DNA of 5,450 bases, taken from JAGXLC01 sp964472385. Its GTDB lineage: Bacteria; Bacteroidota; Bacteroidia; Bacteroidales; UBA12077. The notes beneath the pieces are model-generated. The model searched no databases. It was not told the origin of the DNA and saw nothing but the letters and a program-made list of their open reading frames with translations. The position numbers were made by a program, and so were the translations under genes. Of the stretch, positions 1 through 5,450 are shown piece by piece. The stretch's first letter is position 1, and each line of letters begins with the position of its first letter. The DNA lies in contig CAYYLT010000233.1 of the NCBI GenBank assembly GCA_964472385.1, positions 1-5,450 on the forward strand, given 5' to 3'.

Positions 1-37
1 CTTCGCTTTGCCGCCTCGTAGCTGATGCACTAATGAC
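1..37. repeat. Partial copy of interspersed repeat, upstream of ilvB
   Basis: The first 18 bases, CTTCGCTTTGCCGCCTCG, are identical to 5373-5390. The similarity continues with small differences (TAGCTGATGCACTA here against TAGGTGATGTGCTA at 5392-5405, 11 of 14 matching) and fades after about base 37. Only the right-hand part of the element lies in the window, so its full extent is unknown. It ends about 58 bases before the ilvB start and could lie within or just upstream of the promoter. The function is unknown; a dispersed intergenic palindromic or MITE-like element is the simplest reading. Confidence 0.7.
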
Positions 38-56
38 TTTTTCAGCAAACCCTAAA

Positions 57-64
57 TAGGCTTG
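57..64 (+). promoter_or_regulatory. Candidate Bacteroidota -7 box upstream of ilvB
   Basis: TAGGCTTG matches seven of eight positions of the Bacteroidota sigma-A -7 consensus TAnnTTTG. It would place transcription start near base 70 and give a leader of roughly 25 bases. No clean TTTG -33 box is found at the expected distance; only a T-run at 38-42 is nearby, and it sits too close. The site is suggestive only. No leader peptide, T-box or riboswitch-like structure can be fitted between here and the ilvB start. Confidence 0.28.
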
Positions 65-94
65 TAATTAAGCAATATAGAAAATATAAAGACC

Positions 95-1858
95 ATGAAT
101 TTTATGGATGCACCAAAATCAGAATCTAAAAACGTTTCACAGGCAACGGGAAAAAGGGTGACAGGATCCGAAGCTTTGATGCTCTCCCTGCTGCAAGAGG
201 GAGTTACAGATATATTTGGTTATCCTGGAGGATCTATCATGCCGGTATATGATGTTTTAATGGATTATGAAAAGCAAATTCATCATATGCTTGTCAGACA
301 TGAGCAGGGAGCGGTGCACGCTGCCGATGGTTACGCCAGAGCTTCAGGCAAGCCTGGCGTGGTCTTTGCCACTTCCGGGCCTGGAGCTACCAACCTTGTC
401 ACCGGCATTTCTAATGCCAACATCGATTCTGTGCCTATCGTCTGCGTTACAGGCCAGGTAAATGACCTGTTACTGGGAACAGATGGCTTTCAGGAAGTGG
501 ATATCATTGGCGTCTCCGCCCCGGTAACCAAATGGAATTTTCAAATTACCAGGCCGGAAGAGATTCCGGAAGCAGTAGCAAAGGCCTTTTATATTGCCAA
601 ATCCGGGCGGCCCGGACCTGTTTTGCTTGATCTTACCAAGAATGCCCAGATGGGAGAAGTGGAATATTATCATAAACCTTGTACTCATATTCGTAGTTAC
701 CAGCCCAACCCGGATATTGACCGGCAAAAGATATCCGAAGCTGTTGAATTGATTAACAATGCCCAAAAGCCCCTGGCACTTATTGGTCATGGTGTTATTA
801 TCGGGCAGGCTGAACAGGAGCTAAAGACTTTTCTTGATAAAACAGGAATACCAGCTGCTGCTACTTTGCTCGGTCTATCAGCCATTTCTAATAATTACCC
901 CAATTATGTGGGGATGCTGGGTATGCATGGCAATTATGCACCCAATATACTGACCAACGAGGCTGATTTGCTTATTTCTGTGGGTATGCGCTTTGATGAC
1001 CGGGTGACCGGTAAATTAAGTACTTATGGGAAAAATGCGCGGGTTATCCACCTGGATATTGATCCGGCTGAGATTGATAAAAACGTCAAAGCCGATGTTC
1101 CCATCATAGGAAATGTTAAGGATTCTATTCCGCTATTAACCGAAAAGGTACATGCCAAGAAGTTTCCTGAATGGATTGATCAGTTCAGGGAGCATGAAAA
1201 GGAGGAATTCCGGCAGATATTGTCAAAACATCAGGATGAGCGCCGTGAGCACGTAAGGATGATTGATGTGATCTTACAGCTGAATCAACGAAAGGATGAT
1301 TTGTTGCTTGTTACCGATGTAGGCCAGCATCAGATGATAGCCTGCCGATATTTTCATTTTACCCGTCCCAGAAGTAGCATCACCTCAGGTGGTTTGGGTA
1401 CCATGGGTTTTGGATTGCCTGCTGCTATAGGTGCTCAGATTGGGGCTCCTGAACGGCAGGTTATTGCAGTTAGCGGTGACGGAGGTTTCCAGATGACCCT
1501 CCAGGAGTTGGGAACCATTGCCCAGTATAAGATTCCGCTGAAAATGATCATACTGAATAATTCCTACCTGGGTATGGTGCGCCAGTGGCAACAACTGTTC
1601 TTTAAGAAAAGGTATTCTTCAACCCCTATGACCAGTCCCAATTATTTCAAGATTGCTGAAGGATACGGTGTTAGTAACCGGAAGGTTGTTGAACGCAAAG
1701 CGCTGCCCGATGCAATAGATCAAATGTTTGAACATTCCGGTCCTTATCTACTTGAAGTAGTGGTTGAAAAAGAAGACAATGTTTTCCCTATGATACCTCC
1801 CGGTGCCAGCGTATCGGATATTATGCTGGGTGCTCCAGAAGAAGAAAACAATGCTTAA
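95..1858 (+). CDS. ilvB: Acetolactate (acetohydroxyacid) synthase, large catalytic subunit
   Basis: This cytoplasmic ThDP-dependent enzyme condenses two pyruvates to 2-acetolactate, or pyruvate plus 2-oxobutyrate to 2-aceto-2-hydroxybutyrate. It is the first common step of valine/leucine and isoleucine synthesis. The 587-residue length is normal for the family. Three domains are visible. The N-terminal pyrimidine-binding domain (about 20-185) has YPGG at 43-46 and the catalytic Glu70 in VRHEQ. The central FAD-type domain (about 210-345) has MRFDDRVTGK at 298-307. The C-terminal pyrophosphate-binding domain (about 390-560) has the ThDP/Mg motif running from GDG (461-463) to NN (488-489), followed by the AHAS hallmark GMVRQW (493-498). 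ATG95 is taken as the start; ATG104 (Met4) is equally plausible because neither has a Shine-Dalgarno sequence and conserved sequence begins only near residue 20. ilvN follows 23 bases downstream and encodes the partner subunit, which makes catabolic acetolactate synthase unlikely. Confidence 0.97.
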   Translation: MNFMDAPKSESKNVSQATGKRVTGSEALMLSLLQEGVTDIFGYPGGSIMPVYDVLMDYEKQIHHMLVRHEQGAVHAADGYARASGKPGVVFATSGPGATNLVTGISNANIDSVPIVCVTGQVNDLLLGTDGFQEVDIIGVSAPVTKWNFQITRPEEIPEAVAKAFYIAKSGRPGPVLLDLTKNAQMGEVEYYHKPCTHIRSYQPNPDIDRQKISEAVELINNAQKPLALIGHGVIIGQAEQELKTFLDKTGIPAAATLLGLSAISNNYPNYVGMLGMHGNYAPNILTNEADLLISVGMRFDDRVTGKLSTYGKNARVIHLDIDPAEIDKNVKADVPIIGNVKDSIPLLTEKVHAKKFPEWIDQFREHEKEEFRQILSKHQDERREHVRMIDVILQLNQRKDDLLLVTDVGQHQMIACRYFHFTRPRSSITSGGLGTMGFGLPAAIGAQIGAPERQVIAVSGDGGFQMTLQELGTIAQYKIPLKMIILNNSYLGMVRQWQQLFFKKRYSSTPMTSPNYFKIAEGYGVSNRKVVERKALPDAIDQMFEHSGPYLLEVVVEKEDNVFPMIPPGASVSDIMLGAPEEENNA

Positions 1859-1881
1859 ATGCTTAATTAAAAAATACGATC

Positions 1882-2391
1882 ATGAAACCAGAACAGTACA
1901 CAATTACTGTATTTACAGAGAATCATCCTGGCCTGTTGAGCCGGATAGCAAATATCTTTACGCGTAGAAAACTCAACATTGAAAGCCTGACTGTGTCCGG
2001 TTCCCAGTTTGAAGGAATCCATCGCTTCAATATTCTGTTGACCATTACTGAAGATCAGGTTCATAAGGTTGTTAAGCAAATTGAAAAGCAGGTAGAAGTT
2101 TTTGAGGCCTTTGCCCGTAAAGAAGAAGATACGCTTCAGCAGGAAACAACCCTGTTCAAGATTCCTACCAATGAAATGCTTGAATCATCAGAAATAGAAG
2201 GTTTGGTTCAAAAATATGATGTACGGCTTATGAAAGTGAACTCAGATCATACTTTTTTTGAAAAATCGGGCGATCAGGAGGAAATTAATAAAATGATTGA
2301 AGAAATGAAAAAATTTTGTGATATTCGCTACATCAGATCTGTGAAATCCACCTTTTCCAGATCAGATGGTAAACTGGTTAATATGCAGTAA
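1882..2391 (+). CDS. ilvN: Acetolactate synthase, small regulatory subunit
   Basis: This is the regulatory subunit of acetohydroxyacid synthase. It binds the IlvB catalytic subunit, raises its activity and confers feedback inhibition by valine or other branched-chain amino acids. An ACT domain occupies about residues 5-80, followed by the C-terminal ALS small-subunit domain (about 85-165). Asn14, Gly17 and Asn32 (in TENHPG and KLNIESL) fall exactly where E. coli IlvH has its valine-site residues Asn11, Gly14 and Asn29. Feedback sensitivity is therefore expected, though this is inferred. The length of 169 residues is typical of the single-ACT form. The gene starts 23 bases after the ilvB stop and ends 29 bases before ilvC, consistent with one transcript. 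The leader is A-rich without a Shine-Dalgarno sequence, as is usual in Bacteroidota. The symbol ilvH would be equally acceptable. Confidence 0.95.
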   Translation: MKPEQYTITVFTENHPGLLSRIANIFTRRKLNIESLTVSGSQFEGIHRFNILLTITEDQVHKVVKQIEKQVEVFEAFARKEEDTLQQETTLFKIPTNEMLESSEIEGLVQKYDVRLMKVNSDHTFFEKSGDQEEINKMIEEMKKFCDIRYIRSVKSTFSRSDGKLVNMQ

Positions 2392-2420
2392 AATAGGAAT
2401 ATTCACAATTAAAAAGTAAA

Positions 2421-3473
2421 ATGCTTATGGCGAAGATTCGTTTTGGAAATGAAGAAGAAAATGTAGTGACCCGAGAGGAGTTTCCTCTGGAGAAAGCTAA
2501 AGAGGTGCTGAAAGATGAAACAATAGCAGTTATCGGGTATGGCGTTCAAGGGCCGGCACAGGCATTGAATTTGAAAGATAACGGTATGAACGTTATTATT
2601 GGTCAGGCTCCGGAATTTAAAGATGATTGGAATAAGGCAGTTAACGACGGGTGGGTACCCGAAGAAACCTTATTTCCAGTTGAAGAAGCTGTAAAGAGGG
2701 GCACCATTATTCAGTACCTGGTATCTGATGCTGCACAAATGATGATTTGGGATAAAGTAAAAGCCAACCTGAATGCAGGAGATGCTTTATATTTTTCTCA
2801 TGGGTTTTCTATAACCTATAAAGACCGTACCAAAGTCATACCCCCTGAAGATGTGGATGTGATCATGGTAGCGCCAAAGGGTTCCGGTACAAGTTTACGA
2901 AGGTTGTTTTTAGAAGGCAGGGGGGTCAACTCCAGTTTTGCCATACATCAGGATGCTACGGGTAAAGCGTGGAATCGCGTTGTAGCACTTGGGATGGGTG
3001 TAGGAAGCGGATACCTTTTTGAAACCTCTTTTGAAAAGGAAGTTTACAGCGATCTTACCGGTGAAAGGGGTAGCCTCATGGGCGCAATTCAGGGATTATT
3101 TCAGGCTCAGTTCAATGTGCTCAGAAAGAATGGCCATTCCCCTTCTGAAGCGTTTAACGAAACAGTGGAAGAATTAACCCAGAGTCTTATGCCTTTGGTA
3201 GCTGAAAACGGCATGGACTGGATGTATTCCAATTGTTCCACAACAGCACAGCGCGGAGCACTTGACTGGAAAGATAAATTCCAGGCAGCACTTACACCTG
3301 TATTTGATGAGCTATATCAAAAAGTTGCCAGTGGAGAAGAAGCTCAGCGGTCTATTGATATCAACAGCCAGCCGGATTACAGAGAAAAACTTCAGGAAGA
3401 GCTTAAAACATTGCATGAATCCGAACTCTGGATTACCGGTAGCCAGGTACGCAAGCTACGACCCAAAGGTTGA
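2421..3473 (+). CDS. ilvC: Ketol-acid reductoisomerase (class I length)
   Basis: This enzyme converts 2-acetolactate or 2-aceto-2-hydroxybutyrate to the dihydroxy acid by Mg-dependent alkyl migration and NAD(P)H reduction, acting directly after IlvBN. The Rossmann fold (about 30-200) carries the nucleotide motif GYGVQG at 39-44, then FSHGF at 125-129 and APKGSG at 151-156. The helical domain carries candidate Mg ligands Asp211 and Glu215 in DLTGERGSLMG, and Glu247 and Glu251 in FNETVEEL. The protein ends VRKLRPKG, like the Bacteroides-type short KARIs as I recall them, so it is complete. At 350 residues it lacks the duplicated knotted domain of the roughly 490-residue class II enzymes. ATG2427 (Met3, giving MAKIRFG) fits the family N-terminus at least as well as ATG2421. 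The loop after the second strand (about 61-73) is unusual and bears on cofactor choice. Confidence 0.96.
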   Translation: MLMAKIRFGNEEENVVTREEFPLEKAKEVLKDETIAVIGYGVQGPAQALNLKDNGMNVIIGQAPEFKDDWNKAVNDGWVPEETLFPVEEAVKRGTIIQYLVSDAAQMMIWDKVKANLNAGDALYFSHGFSITYKDRTKVIPPEDVDVIMVAPKGSGTSLRRLFLEGRGVNSSFAIHQDATGKAWNRVVALGMGVGSGYLFETSFEKEVYSDLTGERGSLMGAIQGLFQAQFNVLRKNGHSPSEAFNETVEELTQSLMPLVAENGMDWMYSNCSTTAQRGALDWKDKFQAALTPVFDELYQKVASGEEAQRSIDINSQPDYREKLQEELKTLHESELWITGSQVRKLRPKG

Positions 3474-3597
3474 TGTGAGAGGAAAACACCTGAAATTATA
3501 CGACTACTGGCTGGACGAAATATTTTTGAGCTGTATATCGTTGCAAATTACATAGGATGGGATTCGTTAGAAACCCCGAACCATAAATATTGATATA
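3474..3597. other. Intergenic spacer between ilvC and the cimA-like gene
   Basis: These 124 bases stand out in an operon whose other gaps are 23 and 29 bases. No coding frame here resembles a known protein. The frame that crosses from inside ilvC and ends at 3555 has no independent support. No strong hairpin with a T-run is seen, so no terminator is called. TATCGTTG at 3536-3543 resembles the Bacteroidota -7 box but has no -33 partner. The spacer could hold an internal promoter or an mRNA processing site; nothing in the sequence decides this. Confidence 0.4.
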
Positions 3598-5187
3598 ATG
3601 ATGAAGCCAAAGGAAGATAGACATATAGAGGTAATGGATACAACCTTACGGGATGGAGAACAAACTTCAGGTGTTTCTTTTAGTGAACTGGAAAAGCTAA
3701 ATATAGCCATAAAACTTTTGTCCGATGTCAAAGTGGATCGCATAGAAATTGCTTCCGCCCGCGTGTCAAAGGGAGAATTTGAAGCTGTCCGCAAAATTAC
3801 GGATTGGGCGCGGAACAATGACTGTCTTCACCGGATTGAAGTGCTCGGATTTCTGGATGGCACCAAATCTCTTGAATGGATTGAAAAATCCGGAGCCAGT
3901 GTTGTGAATCTTCTGACCAAAGGATCCATCAACCATCTGAAATATCAGTTGCGAAAAACTCAGGAGGAGCATGTTGCAGACATTCGGGCATTTGTTCGCA
4001 ATGCCAGGGAGAAGGGCCTGGAAGTTAATATTTATCTGGAAGACTGGTCGAATGGCATGATCAATTCAAAAGATTATGTCTTCTATTACCTGGATAAACT
4101 CAAGCATGAACCTGTTCATCGGTTCATGCTTCCCGATACCCTCGGCATCTTTAACTATGAGGATGTTTATCAGTACTGTTCTGAAATGGCAGAACGCTAT
4201 CCGGAGCTGCATTTCGACTTCCATGCCCATAACGATTATGACCTTTCAATTGCCAACTCCTACGCAGGGATTATGGCCGGTATGAAAGGAATTCATACCA
4301 CAGTGAACGGATTGGGTGAGCGAGCGGGCAATGCACCTCTTTCAAGCGTTATCGGTGTGATTAAGGATCATATGAACTGCCATATTGGCGTTGATGAATC
4401 ACAGTTATTAGCGGTAAGTAAGCTTGTGGAAAGTTTTTCGGGCATGCGTATCCCATCCAATAAACCTTTAATCGGAGAGAATGTGTTTACCCAGACTTGC
4501 GGGGTGCATGCCGACGGTGACAATAAAAAGGAGTTGTATTTTAATGCGTTGCTCCCGGAACGGTTTGGAAGAAAAAGAAAATATGCACTGGGCAAAACCT
4601 CAGGGAAAGCCAATATTAAAAAGAATCTGGAAGAGTGGGGCATATCTTTGGATGCCGAATCGATGGAAAAAATTACCCAACGGGTTATAGAGCTCGGAGA
4701 CAAAAAGGAACATGTTACGGCTGAGGATCTGCCCTACATCGTTTCTGATGTTTTGAACAACAGTATGGTTGATGAGAAGATCAAAATGGTGGGCTATACA
4801 CTTTCACTTACCAAAGGGCTCAGGCCCGTGGCATCGGTTAATGTTGAGATTGATAAGGTGCAATACCAGGAGACTTCAGAGGGTGACGGACAATATGATG
4901 CTTTTATGAAAGCCCTTAGAAATATTTATACAAAGCTTCAGAAAGCGTTTCCGCTGCTTAATGATTATATGGTGACCATCCCTCCCGGAGGTAGTACAGA
5001 TGCTTTGGTTGAGACAGTGATAACCTGGGATTACAATGGAAAGGAATTTAAAACCCGTGGTCTTGATGCCGATCAAACCGAATCAGCCATTAAGGCTACA
5101 ACCAAAATGCTGAATCTAGTGGAAAATACCTTTGAATACAACAATCATAACGAAACAGGTAAGATGCATACACTGAAATCCATCTAA
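3598..5187 (+). CDS. cimA: Probable (R)-citramalate synthase (LeuA/CimA family)
   Basis: This is a DRE-TIM metallolyase acyltransferase that should condense pyruvate with acetyl-CoA to (R)-citramalate, opening the threonine-independent route to 2-oxobutyrate and isoleucine. The TIM barrel (about 8-285) contains TTLRDGEQ (15-22) with catalytic Arg18 and metal ligand Asp19, then YLED (146-149), LPDTLG (178-183), FHAHND (208-213) and NGLGERAGN (237-245). A linker follows with GVHADGD (302-308). The C-terminal LeuA regulatory domain (about 395-510) contains EGDGQYDAF and IPPGGSTDALVET. From memory of Leptospira interrogans CimA, every substrate-site residue matches with a +2 offset: Leu83, Leu106, Tyr146, Glu148, His304, Asp306, Leu313 and Tyr314. 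The first three form the hydrophobic pyruvate pocket. Annotation pipelines may call it 2-isopropylmalate synthase, which remains the main alternative. The start could be ATG3598 or ATG3601. Two tandem TAA stops end the gene. The regulatory domain implies feedback control, probably by isoleucine. Confidence 0.85.
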   Translation: MMKPKEDRHIEVMDTTLRDGEQTSGVSFSELEKLNIAIKLLSDVKVDRIEIASARVSKGEFEAVRKITDWARNNDCLHRIEVLGFLDGTKSLEWIEKSGASVVNLLTKGSINHLKYQLRKTQEEHVADIRAFVRNAREKGLEVNIYLEDWSNGMINSKDYVFYYLDKLKHEPVHRFMLPDTLGIFNYEDVYQYCSEMAERYPELHFDFHAHNDYDLSIANSYAGIMAGMKGIHTTVNGLGERAGNAPLSSVIGVIKDHMNCHIGVDESQLLAVSKLVESFSGMRIPSNKPLIGENVFTQTCGVHADGDNKKELYFNALLPERFGRKRKYALGKTSGKANIKKNLEEWGISLDAESMEKITQRVIELGDKKEHVTAEDLPYIVSDVLNNSMVDEKIKMVGYTLSLTKGLRPVASVNVEIDKVQYQETSEGDGQYDAFMKALRNIYTKLQKAFPLLNDYMVTIPPGGSTDALVETVITWDYNGKEFKTRGLDADQTESAIKATTKMLNLVENTFEYNNHNETGKMHTLKSI

Positions 5188-5193
5188 TAAACA

Positions 5194-5221
5194 GTACCCA
5201 TTTGATTTATGGTGCATTTTT
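5194..5221 (+). terminator. Weak candidate intrinsic terminator after cimA
   Basis: GTACCCAT (5194-5201) can pair with ATGGTGC (5209-5215) as a stem with one bulged C and one G-U pair. It encloses a loop of about seven bases and is followed within one base by a run of five T. The stem is short and not GC-rich. An alternative GGTG/CACC pairing (5211-5214 with 5222-5225) competes with it. It lies seven bases after the stop codon, which is the right place to end the operon, but the structure is marginal and the larger inverted repeat downstream could serve instead. Confidence 0.3.
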
Positions 5222-5319
5222 CACCTCAACAGGCATAACTTATAAAAGGTAAAATTCTTTACAATCGCTGCGAATGATGCTTTCTTTAAGATAATTTTTT
5301 TGTTAGTCTGCAGTACCAC

Positions 5320-5339
5320 ATCATCTACTATCATCTACT
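5320..5339. repeat. Two tandem copies of a 10-base unit
   Basis: ATCATCTACT occurs at 5320-5329 and again at 5330-5339, exactly and without a gap, at the inner edge of the left arm of the large inverted repeat. Either copy could pair with the GTAGGTGATG of the right arm. The second copy looks like a slippage duplication of the arm end. Confidence 0.8.
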
Positions 5340-5369
5340 TCTTTGGCTTCAGCTTGCAGTATTGATATA

Positions 5370-5409
5370 CGGCTTCGCTTTGCCGCCTCGGTAGGTGATG
5401 TGCTAAAGG
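5370..5409. repeat. Second copy of the interspersed repeat seen at the window start
   Basis: Bases 5373-5390 are identical to 1-18, and diverging similarity runs on to about 5409. Both copies lie in the same orientation, one on each side of the four-gene operon and about 5.37 kb apart. This copy starts inside the centre of the large inverted repeat and runs into its right arm. CGGC at 5370-5373 can pair with GCCG at 5382-5385 as a small internal hairpin. Confidence 0.7.
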
Positions 5410-5450
5410 CTAACAAAAAATTATCATAAAAAAGAAAAGCCGTTTAACGA

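Larger units (their letters stand above)
5279..5440. repeat. Large imperfect inverted repeat (palindromic intergenic element)
   Basis: The left arm 5290-5328 and right arm 5391-5425 are imperfect reverse complements. GATAA, a T-run and GTTAG (5290-5306) match the complement of 5410-5425 except for one T. Then CACATCATCTAC (5317-5328) matches the complement of 5391-5402 at 11 of 12 positions. Pairing extends outward less perfectly, with GCTTTCTTT (5279-5287) against the complement of AAAGAAAAGC (5431-5440). The roughly 62-base centre contains CTTCGCTTTGCCGCCTCG, shared with the start of the window. It holds no coding frame, and its size and structure resemble a MITE-like or REP-like dispersed element, although no target-site duplication is evident. 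It may also act as an mRNA 3'-end structure. Confidence 0.65.

Noticed and set aside
1..94. Attenuator, leader peptide or T-box upstream of ilvB
   Set aside because: No short frame rich in Ile, Leu or Val codons, no hairpin followed by a T-run, and no T-box sequence was seen. The visible leader is short, and anything before base 1 cannot be judged.
3536..3543. TATCGTTG as an internal promoter -7 box
   Set aside because: It is one mismatch from the Bacteroidota consensus, but no TTTG or TTG lies at -33 spacing. Such short matches are expected by chance in A/T-rich spacers.
3262..3555. Open frame overlapping the end of ilvC in another frame and running 82 bases beyond it
   Set aside because: Most of it is the shadow of conserved ilvC sequence. 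The part beyond ilvC resembles nothing known, and ilvC itself ends with the normal family C-terminus, so there is no sign of a frameshift.
3567..3972. Minus-strand open frames across the start of the cimA-like gene
   Set aside because: They lie opposite highly conserved plus-strand motifs such as TTLRDGEQ, and their translations look like low-information reverse complements without recognisable domains.
4368..4703. A 111-codon minus-strand open frame inside the cimA-like gene
   Set aside because: It covers the conserved GVHADGD and GKTSGKA region of the plus-strand gene, so its openness follows from codon use there. It has no leader or domain evidence.
5249..5262. Small inverted repeat GTAAA/TTTAC with a four-base loop
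   Set aside because: The stem is five base pairs, mostly A-T, with no T-run after it; this is easily chance in an A/T-rich stretch.
5290..5425. Insertion sequence or CRISPR array as the origin of the repeats
   Set aside because: There is no transposase frame, the element is far too short for an autonomous insertion sequence, and there are only two distant copies of the core rather than regularly spaced repeats.

Overview
The window carries a compact, co-directional (+ strand) branched-chain amino acid operon: ilvB (acetohydroxyacid synthase large subunit), ilvN (its ACT-domain regulatory subunit), ilvC (class I-length ketol-acid reductoisomerase) and a LeuA/CimA-family acyltransferase. The last gene resembles Leptospira-type (R)-citramalate synthase more than 2-isopropylmalate synthase. 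The organism is most probably a member of the Bacteroidota. The KARI is of the short type I associate with Bacteroides and relatives (ending VRxLRP), every gene has an A/T-rich leader without a Shine-Dalgarno sequence, and a near-consensus Bacteroidota -7 box (TAnnTTTG) lies upstream of ilvB. I cannot assign a genus.

Layout: 1-37 is a partial copy of an interspersed repeat. 38-94 is the leader with a weak promoter candidate. 95-1858 is ilvB, 1882-2391 ilvN, 2421-3473 ilvC and 3598-5187 cimA-like. The first three genes are separated by only 23 and 29 bases. A 124-base spacer without a convincing gene precedes the fourth. From 5188 to the end there is no gene. This stretch holds a weak candidate terminator and then a large imperfect inverted repeat (about 5279-5440). 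The inner right part of that repeat matches the copy at the start of the window, so the operon is bracketed by two copies of one repeat in the same orientation.

How the genes work together: the citramalate synthase would condense pyruvate with acetyl-CoA. LeuCD and LeuB (not in this window) would convert citramalate to 2-oxobutyrate. IlvB/IlvN would join that to pyruvate (isoleucine branch) or two pyruvates to each other (valine/leucine branch), and IlvC would reduce and isomerise the products. Dihydroxyacid dehydratase (IlvD) and a transaminase must be elsewhere. The cluster therefore suggests threonine-independent isoleucine synthesis. The genes are ordinary biosynthetic genes. I see no sign of a novel defence, mobile or secondary-metabolite system; the least explained sequence is the flanking repeat element.
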